Source of the DNA: Gammaproteobacteria bacterium
GTDB taxonomy: Bacteria; Pseudomonadota; Gammaproteobacteria; GRL18
DNA length: 6,067 nt
Direction: 5' to 3'
NCBI GenBank assembly: GCA_024511395.1
Contig: JANELJ010000139.1
Coordinates: 1-6,067 of the forward strand
A program made the translations under genes and the position numbers. Positions 1-5,698 of the stretch are shown here, piece after piece (the first letter of the stretch is position 1; every line of letters starts with the position of its first letter). Under the pieces are notes generated by a model that had not been told where the DNA came from, did no database searches, and saw only the letters and a list, made by a program, of their open reading frames with translations.

Positions 1-12
1 ATAGTAGTCACT

Positions 13-75
13 TGCCTGTTCCTTGTTCAAATTCATTTGATTTGGTCATTAAATGATCTGATCGAGAAACAGGCA
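13..75. repeat. Spaced inverted repeat, 8-bp arms
   Basis: TGCCTGTT at 13-20 is the exact reverse complement of AACAGGCA at 68-75, with a 47-base spacer. A further AAACAGG copy occurs at 147-153, just before the start codon of the small orphan gene, so the motif could be an operator-like half-site. Arms this short arise by chance in AT-rich DNA and no regulator is encoded here. The rest of 1-154 shows no convincing gene; no clear -35/-10 pair was found for the downstream gene. Confidence 0.2.
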
Positions 76-154
76 TTTAGTTCAATATTTTTTAGTTCTT
101 ATCCAGAATTCAGGTTTATTAGTAATTTAATTTTTTAAATTTGAGTAAACAGGT

Positions 155-424
155 ATGGGATTTTTTCAGGAAATTGATGAGCAATATTTCGTAGAAGAAA
201 TATCTTATGACGATATGATGGTTATTCTGGAACATCAGAAACATGAACATGAGTCTGAAAATTTACAGAACTTTTCCGCACAAAATCAGGAGCAGAATGC
301 TGAAGCAAAGGCGATTCCTGATCAGCAACAAACTGAACAGAAAATAACCAAAGCCGATGAAATTACGCGTCGTATTGCAGAAAATGCCAATAAAAAACTG
401 CCTAACTGGTTACTGAATCATTAG
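155..424 (+). CDS. Small orphan protein, function unknown
   Basis: This encodes an 89-residue hydrophilic protein that I do not recognise. The N-terminal third is acidic (FFQEIDEQYFVEEISYDDMM), the middle is rich in Gln, Glu, Asn and His (residues about 28-62) and probably disordered, and the C-terminal 25 residues look helical and more basic (ADEITRRIAENANKKL, ending NWLLNH). There is no signal peptide, membrane segment, cysteine or catalytic motif, so it is probably cytoplasmic. The start is uncertain: the AGG right before the ATG is too close to act as a Shine-Dalgarno, and GAG at 143-145 is a weak alternative. Met21 and Met22 are possible later starts. Its last codons overlap one arm of the hairpin at 402-437. 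The gene is convergent with the DUF4395-rhodanese gene, with 45 bases between the two stops. It could be a real lineage-specific gene or a chance reading frame. Confidence 0.5.
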   Translation: MGFFQEIDEQYFVEEISYDDMMVILEHQKHEHESENLQNFSAQNQEQNAEAKAIPDQQQTEQKITKADEITRRIAENANKKLPNWLLNH

Positions 425-437
425 AATAACCAGTTAG
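392..437 (-). terminator. Probable rho-independent terminator of the membrane-rhodanese gene
   Basis: CTAACTGGTTA (402-412) and TAACCAGTTAG (427-437) form a perfect 11-bp stem around a 14-base loop. Read on the minus strand, the stem is followed after four bases (GCAG) by six T residues (397 down to 392). It starts 33 bases past the stop codon of the minus-strand gene, a suitable place for its terminator. On the plus strand the stem is followed by TAAAAATTATTC without a T-run, so it should work poorly in that direction. One arm lies in the last codons of the plus-strand small gene. The spacer before the T-run and the long loop make it less than ideal. Confidence 0.5.
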
Positions 438-469
438 TAAAAATTATTCAGTGTAGTAATTCACCCATT

Positions 470-1297
470 TTAACGAATTCCCAGCGATTCTTTCGCATGT
501 TCATAACTTCCCATAGCATAAACCATAGATAATCCCTGTTTACGCATTAACTCCTGTGCAATAAAGCTGAATCGATCATTACCACAGTAGAGCAGCATTA
601 GTCTGTCTTTATATGAATTTAGATTATTGCCTTTTGCCATTTCATCCAGTGGGATGTTAACGGCGTTTTCAATATGCTCCTTTTCATAGTTTTCCATAAC
701 TGCATCAAGATGCAGCAGTTTTTTAGCACGCTCAGGACTGATGGGTTTTTCTGTTAAATCCATGGAACGCATTAACTGTTCGTAAGCCCATGACAGCAGG
801 CAGAAGTGGTTGGCAAACACAATCACCTGCATGGAAACCAGCAGATAACCCAGAATATAGGCTACTGTACCACCGGTACCCAGACCATCCAGAGTAAACT
901 GAAATTCATTCCAGGGAAGTGTCTGAACTGTTGGGTCGGTGAGGAACATAAATGCTATGGTCGCATTCATAAAACCGGCGCCCAGGCAGGCCAGACGACG
1001 CTGTAGGGGATTAGGCGGAAGTCTGACACCTTTAAACAGGGGCCGAACTAGGTTGTTATAAATAATATCAAAGGGATGCATACTGGGGAAAAAGGCAGCA
1101 ATGATCCCGGCTGCAGAAATAATAAAAAGAATAACTATGTTATGGTTAACCAGGCCGTAAAAGCCCAGTGCCATACATAGAAACGGGGTAAAGCGTAATC
1201 CCCAGTTTAGTGATTTTAATTCTGATGGTGTGTAGCTTTGAAAACCCTGTTGAAATAGATTCCTTTCCGATAGAGTCAGGTCGGATTGTTGTGACAT
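470..1297 (-). CDS. DUF4395-like membrane protein with C-terminal rhodanese domain
   Basis: This is a 275-residue inner-membrane protein. The N-terminal part resembles the DUF4395 family, with hydrophobic segments at about residues 36-50, 53-71, 101-120 and 140-170 and a HPFD motif at 74-77 after the second. From about residue 185 a cytoplasmic-type rhodanese-like domain follows: HIENAVNIPLDEM (208-220) matches the usual GHIPGAxNIP signature, and LLYCGNDRFS (235-244) is the active-site loop with candidate catalytic Cys238 and Arg242. The loop has five residues from Cys to Arg, as in PspE-type single-domain rhodaneses. The Asp-x-Arg normally found before the HIxxA segment is not evident (MENYEKEH here), so this region is shortened or divergent. 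A role in sulfane-sulfur transfer or redox handling at the membrane is inference only. The start is supported by GAGGTG nine bases upstream. The gene is divergent from dnaB, and its terminator is probably 392-437. Confidence 0.8.
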   Translation of the reverse strand: MSQQSDLTLSERNLFQQGFQSYTPSELKSLNWGLRFTPFLCMALGFYGLVNHNIVILFIISAAGIIAAFFPSMHPFDIIYNNLVRPLFKGVRLPPNPLQRRLACLGAGFMNATIAFMFLTDPTVQTLPWNEFQFTLDGLGTGGTVAYILGYLLVSMQVIVFANHFCLLSWAYEQLMRSMDLTEKPISPERAKKLLHLDAVMENYEKEHIENAVNIPLDEMAKGNNLNSYKDRLMLLYCGNDRFSFIAQELMRKQGLSMVYAMGSYEHAKESLGIR

Positions 1298-1306
1298 AGA
1301 GAATTA

Positions 1307-1312
1307 CACCTC
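1307..1312 (-). promoter_or_regulatory. Ribosome binding site of the membrane-rhodanese gene
   Basis: Read on the minus strand this is GAGGTG, a strong match to the anti-Shine-Dalgarno complement, nine bases before the ATG at 1297. It fixes the start of the DUF4395-rhodanese gene. Confidence 0.7.
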
Positions 1313-1344
1313 ATTTATTAAAATTATAGTTAGAATATATTGTT

Positions 1345-1350
1345 ATTATA
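1345..1350 (-). promoter_or_regulatory. Possible -10 box for the membrane-rhodanese gene
   Basis: The minus strand reads TATAAT exactly, about 48 bases before the start codon, which would leave a leader of roughly 40 bases. A second exact TATAAT lies at 1323-1328. No TTGACA-like -35 sits at the right distance from either, and the region is very AT-rich, so chance matches are easy. Confidence 0.3.
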
Positions 1351-1450
1351 TCAGGGGAAGTGGGGGGCCCTTTAGAATTTTTTAATTTTTATTTTAGCAT
1401 TCTGTACTGTTTTCAATATTAGTAAAATATCTATGCTTTGTCTAATTATC

Positions 1451-1469
1451 AAGGGAAAACCCTTTTTTT
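1451..1469 (+). terminator. Small terminator-like hairpin upstream of the dnaB promoter
   Basis: AAGGG (1451-1455), an AAAA loop and CCCTT (1460-1464) form a 5-bp hairpin running into seven T residues (1463-1469). The form is that of a weak intrinsic terminator on the plus strand. It lies upstream of the likely dnaB promoter, so it may insulate dnaB from transcription starting further upstream in the spacer, or attenuate a more distal dnaB promoter. With only three GC pairs its strength is doubtful. Confidence 0.35.
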
Positions 1470-1483
1470 AATAAATTTTATGC

Positions 1484-1511
1484 TTGTAAATTGGTCCGGG
1501 TATTAGATAAT
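1484..1511 (+). promoter_or_regulatory. Probable sigma70 promoter of dnaB
   Basis: TTGTAA (1484-1489, four of six matches to TTGACA) and GATAAT (1506-1511, five of six to TATAAT) are 16 bases apart. Transcription would start near 1518 and give a leader of about 30 bases. The ribosome binding site is weak: only GAG (1539-1541) precedes the ATG, six bases away. No DnaA box or other operator was recognised. Confidence 0.45.
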
Positions 1512-1547
1512 AGTGGTTTTTCCTATTCAGAGAACTTTGAGTAATTC

Positions 1548-4500
1548 ATGGAACAGATAAGCGATTCTATCAAACTGCCTCCCCATTCTATTGATGCAGA
1601 ACAGTCTATTCTGGGCGGTCTGTTACTTAATAATGACTCATGGGATCATATCGCCAGTATTGTTAATGAAGAAGATTTTTATCGACTGGATCACCGGATA
1701 ATATTTAGTGAGATCAAGGGGTTAATTGAGTCCGGTAAACCCTGCGATGTGGTTACTCTGTCAGAGCGTCTGGAGTCTAATAACCATATTGATGAAGTAG
1801 GCGGACTGGCCTACCTGGGCAGCTTGGTCAACAATACGCCCAGTGCCTCAAATATCCGTGCCTATTCAGAAATTGTCCGGGAACGGTCGGTTTTAAGGCA
1901 GTTAATACAAATCGGTAATGAAATTGCAGATAGTGCCTTTAATCCGGAAGGTCGAAACAGCGATGAAATACTGGAAGCCGCCGAAAAAACCGTATTTGAG
2001 ATTGCGGATAAAGGCGCTAATGCAGGTAATGATTTCAAGGGCATGACCGAGTTATTGAAAAAAACTGTGGACCGGATTGATGAGCTGTACCAGAGCGGCG
2101 GCAGTTTTACCGGCATTCCCACCGGCTTTACTGATTTTGACGGACTGACATCAGGCCTGCAACCGGCCGATCTGGTGATTGTTGCTGGGCGTCCGTCAAT
2201 GGGGAAGTGTTTGTCCAAAGATGCGCAAATTGTACTCAGTGGCGGGCGTGTTGTCAGTATTGAACGTCTGTATCAGCAAAAACAAGCAAACGTATTAACC
2301 CTTAAAAATGACTGGAAAATACATTTTGCCCGGGCAGATGCCTTTCTGGATGATGGCTTCAAGCCGGTTTTTAAAGTAAGAACCCGCTTGGGACGTGAAA
2401 TTGAAACAACTGAAACCCATCCTTTTTTAACCCCGCAGGGATGGAAACCCTTAAGGGAATTAACAGAAAGAGTCAGAATTGCAGTACCCCGAACACTTCC
2501 TGTATTTGGGAAAAATAAAAAACGTGACTGTGAGGTTAAGTTATTAGCTTATTTATTAGGCGACGGTTCTTTAACTCAAAGTTCGCCCAGATTTATTAAT
2601 GTTAATCCACAGATACAGCAGGATTTTATACAGGCGGTACATGATTTTGGCGGTTTAAAAGCGACACTAAAATATTATTCGGATCGGGCAAGCAGTATCG
2701 ATGTTTCTGCCGACAGGGACATTATCCAGAACAATCGTATTCAGTTTGCTGATTTATTAAAACAATCATTATATGCAATGGGGCTGACTCAGGTACAGTT
2801 TGCACATGAGATAGGGGGCGCTAAATCTTCTGTGCATTACTGGCTACGAGGTAAAAATACGCCTTCTGATAATATTGTGGAGAAAATTAGTTCTTTTTTA
2901 AGCATTTCAAAAGAACAACTGCTGCCGGCTGGAAGGACACTGAGCTCGAAAAACAGTCAGAATGCCTTAACTCAATGGTTAGCAGAACTGGGTTGTTTGG
3001 GTAAAACGGCACATCATAAAACAATTCCCGAACTGGTTTTTGAACTGCCCCGAAAGCAATTAGCACTGTTTTTAAATCGCTTATTTGCAACCGATGGCTG
3101 GGTGACCTGTTTAACCTCAGGTCAGGTTCAGATTGGATACAGCAGTGTCAGTGAGATAATGGCCAGACAAATACAGCACCTGCTGTTAAGATTTGGTGTT
3201 ATTGCCAAACTGCGTTCCAGAAAGGTCAAACTTAAAGAAAATAACTTTCATGTCTGGCAACTGGATATTACCGATTTACACTCAATTGAAGTATTTGCAC
3301 AGGATATAGGAATATTTGGTAAACAGGATGCAGTTCAGTCAGTGCTGGATATCATTAAGAATAAAACCTATAAAACAAACTACGATACTCTGCCTGCAGA
3401 ATTCTGGAAAGATATTGAGCGATTCAAGGGGGATGAATCGTGGGCTTCTCTGGCCAGACGTGCGGGACTTGAAAGTACCTCTAATCTGCATGTTGGTAAG
3501 CGTTCTATATCTCGTTCAAGGTTTAAAAAACTGGCGCAAGCCTTAAATGATCCATGGCTAAAAGAACTGGCTGATAGTGATATCTATTGGGATGAAATTA
3601 TCAGTATTGAGCCTGCAGGTATTAAACAGGTTTATGATCTCACGATAAATGAAACCCATAATTTTATCGCCAATGATATCTGTGTACATAATACCACCTT
3701 CGCTATGAATCTGGCAGAAAACGCGGCTATTGATGCTGGTATCGGGGTGGCAGTGTTCAGTATGGAAATGCCGGCAGAATCGCTGACTCTGCGTATGTTG
3801 TCTTCACTGGGACGTATTAATCAGACCAAGGTTCGCTCAGGACAGCTGGATGAAGATGACTGGCCAAGACTGACCTCGGCGGTTTCTATTTTAAACGAAG
3901 CTAATATCTTTATTGATGATACCCCGGCTCTGTCACCCACAGAAATTCGGGCTAGGGTCAGACGTTTAAAGCGTAAGCATAATATCGGCCTGATTGTAGT
4001 GGATTACCTGCAGTTAATGCAGGTTAAAGGCGGTTCGGAAAACCGGGTAAATGAAATATCAGAAATTTCCCGGGGGCTAAAGGCTCTGGCCAAGGAAATG
4101 AACGTGCCGGTTATTGCATTGTCTCAGCTTAACCGCGGCCTGGAACAACGGCCTAACAAGCGACCCGTTATGTCGGATTTAAGGGAGTGTGTTACAGGTG
4201 ATACCTTGGTGGTTTTAGCGGATGGTTCAAGAAAACCTATTAGAGAACTGGTGGGTTCAACGCCTGAGCTTTATGTAATGGATAAACAGGGCAAAATTGT
4301 TATTGCCAGTAGTGATAAAGTCTGGAAAGTCGGCAGGAAAAAAATATTTAAAATTTATCTGGCCAGCGGCAGAACGATTCGTGCCACCGCCGAACATCGC
4401 TTTATGTGTGATCTGGACTGGGAAAAAGTGAAACATATAAAAACGGGAAACCGTCTGGCCCTAGCCAGAAAAATTCCTGAACCTGAACTTAACCGTCCTT

Positions 4501-5687
4501 CAGATAAAAGTCCAGCTAAAAAAAGCAGTTTAAGTGTTCACCAGATTATTTTACTGGCGCATATGATTGGAGACGGGAGTTATCTTAAAGGGCAGCACAT
4601 AAGATATACCACAAACTCCCAGGAAAATAGTGATATTGTTAAAAGATCCGCTGAGCAGGCTTTTGCTATTCGGGTTAATCGTCATCAGAAAAAAAATAAA
4701 ACCTGGCACCAACTGGTGTTCAGTGGTAATGGTAATCGCTGGAATCCGGAAGGAATGAATAAGTGGTTCAGAGAATTAAAAATATTTAATCAGCGTTCCC
4801 ATGAAAAGCAGGTTCCTGAAATCCTGTTCACACTTTCTGATGATAAAATTGCTCTTTTTTTACAGCATCTCTGGGCAACCGATGGAAACATATATACTCG
4901 TCCTTTAGGCTCAAAAGGCAGTCATGTCATTCATCTGTCAACCAATAGTGAGCAACTGGCTAATGATGTTTTATATTTACTGCAACGACTGGGGATTATT
5001 GCCCGTATCAGGAAAACCCAGAAAGCTCATTATAAACCTGGTTATCTTGTCTGCATTACGGGACAACAAATGCTGCAGTTATTTTTAAAACGTGTGGGGG
5101 CATTTGGACCCCGGCTGCCTCAAGCTGAAAAACTGTCTTTGCGTCTGGAGGGTGTTAATGGCAATACCAATGTGGATACTCTGCCGGTTGAAATATTTAA
5201 TCATGTAAAAAAAGTCACAACACTTCAGGGTATCTCTCAGAGAAAAATGGCTTCAATGAGAGGCACTTCCTATGGCGGAACCTCTCATTATCGTTTTGCA
5301 CCTTCCAGAGAAACGGTTCTGGATTATGCCAGACATCTTGACGATTCTTGGCTTTATGAACAGGCCAACAATGATCTTTTCTGGGATAAAGTTGTTCTGG
5401 TTGAAGAAGCTGGTGAAGAAGATGTTTACGATTTAACTGTACCGGACTATGAAAACTGGCTGGCTGACGGGATCATCAGTCATAACTCGGGTGCTATTGA
5501 GCAGGATGCAGATTTAATTGTATTTATTTATCGGGATGAAGTGTATAATGAAGACAGTCCGGATAAGGGCACGGCGGAAATTATTATCGGTAAGCAGCGT
5601 AATGGTCCTTTGGGTACGTCACGACTGACTTTTCTGGGACAATATACCCGTTTTGAAAACCATGCCTCTATTGATTATGAAGACTAA
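1548..5687 (+). CDS. dnaB: Replicative DNA helicase DnaB, interrupted by two inteins
   Basis: The precursor is 1379 residues: exteins 1-220, 716-880 and 1314-1379 join to 451 residues, close to the usual size of bacterial DnaB. DnaB is the hexameric ATP-driven helicase that unwinds the replication fork and interacts with primase and the loader. Visible host parts are the N-terminal primase-interacting domain (KLPPHSIDAEQSILGG, residues 9-24, to about 110), the linker, and the RecA-like motor. Motor motifs are Walker A GRPSMGK with Lys220 then T716 after splicing, the catalytic Glu740 in FSMEMP, Walker B VVDYLQLM with Asp819, the DLRE/SGAIEQDAD motif, and the arginine finger Arg1351 in KQRNGPLG. 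An in-frame TAA at 1542-1544, directly upstream of the TTC-ATG, rules out an earlier start at this end of the frame. No key helicase residue is missing from the spliced product. dnaB is divergent from the membrane gene and convergent with the IS630 transposase; rplI and alr, common dnaB neighbours in gammaproteobacteria, are not seen. Confidence 0.97.
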   Translation: MEQISDSIKLPPHSIDAEQSILGGLLLNNDSWDHIASIVNEEDFYRLDHRIIFSEIKGLIESGKPCDVVTLSERLESNNHIDEVGGLAYLGSLVNNTPSASNIRAYSEIVRERSVLRQLIQIGNEIADSAFNPEGRNSDEILEAAEKTVFEIADKGANAGNDFKGMTELLKKTVDRIDELYQSGGSFTGIPTGFTDFDGLTSGLQPADLVIVAGRPSMGKCLSKDAQIVLSGGRVVSIERLYQQKQANVLTLKNDWKIHFARADAFLDDGFKPVFKVRTRLGREIETTETHPFLTPQGWKPLRELTERVRIAVPRTLPVFGKNKKRDCEVKLLAYLLGDGSLTQSSPRFINVNPQIQQDFIQAVHDFGGLKATLKYYSDRASSIDVSADRDIIQNNRIQFADLLKQSLYAMGLTQVQFAHEIGGAKSSVHYWLRGKNTPSDNIVEKISSFLSISKEQLLPAGRTLSSKNSQNALTQWLAELGCLGKTAHHKTIPELVFELPRKQLALFLNRLFATDGWVTCLTSGQVQIGYSSVSEIMARQIQHLLLRFGVIAKLRSRKVKLKENNFHVWQLDITDLHSIEVFAQDIGIFGKQDAVQSVLDIIKNKTYKTNYDTLPAEFWKDIERFKGDESWASLARRAGLESTSNLHVGKRSISRSRFKKLAQALNDPWLKELADSDIYWDEIISIEPAGIKQVYDLTINETHNFIANDICVHNTTFAMNLAENAAIDAGIGVAVFSMEMPAESLTLRMLSSLGRINQTKVRSGQLDEDDWPRLTSAVSILNEANIFIDDTPALSPTEIRARVRRLKRKHNIGLIVVDYLQLMQVKGGSENRVNEISEISRGLKALAKEMNVPVIALSQLNRGLEQRPNKRPVMSDLRECVTGDTLVVLADGSRKPIRELVGSTPELYVMDKQGKIVIASSDKVWKVGRKKIFKIYLASGRTIRATAEHRFMCDLDWEKVKHIKTGNRLALARKIPEPELNRPSDKSPAKKSSLSVHQIILLAHMIGDGSYLKGQHIRYTTNSQENSDIVKRSAEQAFAIRVNRHQKKNKTWHQLVFSGNGNRWNPEGMNKWFRELKIFNQRSHEKQVPEILFTLSDDKIALFLQHLWATDGNIYTRPLGSKGSHVIHLSTNSEQLANDVLYLLQRLGIIARIRKTQKAHYKPGYLVCITGQQMLQLFLKRVGAFGPRLPQAEKLSLRLEGVNGNTNVDTLPVEIFNHVKKVTTLQGISQRKMASMRGTSYGGTSHYRFAPSRETVLDYARHLDDSWLYEQANNDLFWDKVVLVEEAGEEDVYDLTVPDYENWLADGIISHNSGAIEQDADLIVFIYRDEVYNEDSPDKGTAEIIIGKQRNGPLGTSRLTFLGQYTRFENHASIDYED
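2208..3692 (+). other. Intein 1 in the Walker A motif of DnaB (LAGLIDADG)
   Basis: This encodes 495 residues, precursor positions 221-715. The N-terminal splice residue is Cys221 (CLSKDAQIVLSGG, block A), and the block B TxxH is Thr288-His291 in TTETHPFL. The end is HN (His714, Asn715) in VYDLTINETHNFIAND-ICVHN (blocks F and G), with Thr716 as the +1 nucleophile. The homing endonuclease has two LAGLIDADG-like motifs, LLAYLLGDGS (Asp339) and LALFLNRLFATDG (Asp516), with both metal-binding Asp residues present, so it may be active. Between them lies an XRE-like HTH block (402-456), and after them a further HTH-like extension (613-682) ending SDIYWDE, a segment also found in the Synechocystis DnaB intein. 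Splicing restores GRPSMGKTT. Boundaries are set by the exact restoration of the DnaB motif. Leucine codons are rich in TTA compared with the CTG-rich flanking exteins, which suggests a foreign origin. Confidence 0.95.
2751..2915 (+). other. XRE-like helix-turn-helix block inserted in intein 1
   Basis: Precursor residues 402-456 read DLLKQSLYAMGLTQVQFAHE, then IGGAKSSVHYWLRGKNTPSD, then NIVEKISSFLSIS. This has the pattern of Cro/CI-family HTH domains: an initial helix, GLTQxxFAxxIG as helix 2 and turn, SSVHYWLRGKNTPS as recognition helix plus the W-x-x-G-x-x-x-P segment, then a helix IVEKISSFLSI with the following KEQL. It falls between the two LAGLIDADG motifs. Intein 2 aligns with intein 1 on both sides (W(L/F)xEL, HxKx(I/V)PE(L/I)xFxL, ALFLxxLxATDG) but lacks this block. 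The likely job is extra DNA contact for the homing endonuclease; self-regulation is a more speculative option. Confidence 0.75.
4188..5486 (+). other. Intein 2 in the DLRE/SGAIEQDAD motif of DnaB (LAGLIDADG)
   Basis: This encodes 433 residues, precursor positions 881-1313. It starts at Cys881 (CVTGDTLVVLADGS, block A). The block B TxxH is Thr947-His950 in TAEHRF. It ends VYDLTVPDYENWLADGIISHN, with His1312 and Asn1313, and Ser1314 as the +1 nucleophile. The LAGLIDADG-like motifs are ILLAHMIGDGS (Asp1009) and IALFLQHLWATDG (Asp1112), both with the acidic residue kept. A C-terminal extension (1210-1280) runs from DTLPVEIF through an HTH-like stretch to NDLFWDK, related to residues 613-682 in intein 1. 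Splicing restores SDLRE-SGAIEQDAD, the motif near the gamma-phosphate side of the ATPase site. The insertion point is two residues before that of the Synechocystis DnaB intein (ESG/SIE). The whole intein is in frame with no stop or missing splice residue, so it should be functional. Confidence 0.95.
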
Positions 5688-5698
5688 ATAGCTGATCC

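Noticed and set aside
46..56. TCATT-A-AATGA palindrome as an operator
   Set aside because: It is short and AT-rich, with no second copy and no encoded regulator nearby.
806..1006. Plus-strand open frame opposite the membrane-rhodanese gene
   Set aside because: It is antisense to membrane-domain codons with clear family signatures; composition is what the antisense of such codons gives.
1353..1370. G-rich run AGGGGAAGTGGGGGGCCC as a G-quadruplex or regulatory site
   Set aside because: It has only two separate G-runs, too few for a normal quadruplex, and no known operator matches. It does stand out in an AT-rich spacer.
1862..2218. Open frame of 118 codons on the minus strand inside dnaB
   Set aside because: It lies fully antisense to conserved DnaB sequence, is low in complexity (Ser/Pro/Leu rich) and has no recognisable domain or ribosome binding site.
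3316..3546. Plus-strand open frame overlapping the C-terminal extension of intein 1
   Set aside because: It is out of frame with a well-supported intein segment and shows no domain.
2208..5486. Split intein, pseudogenised inteins or assembly error
   Set aside because: Each intein is a continuous frame with blocks A, B, F and G and both LAGLIDADG Asp residues, and both junctions restore exact DnaB motifs.
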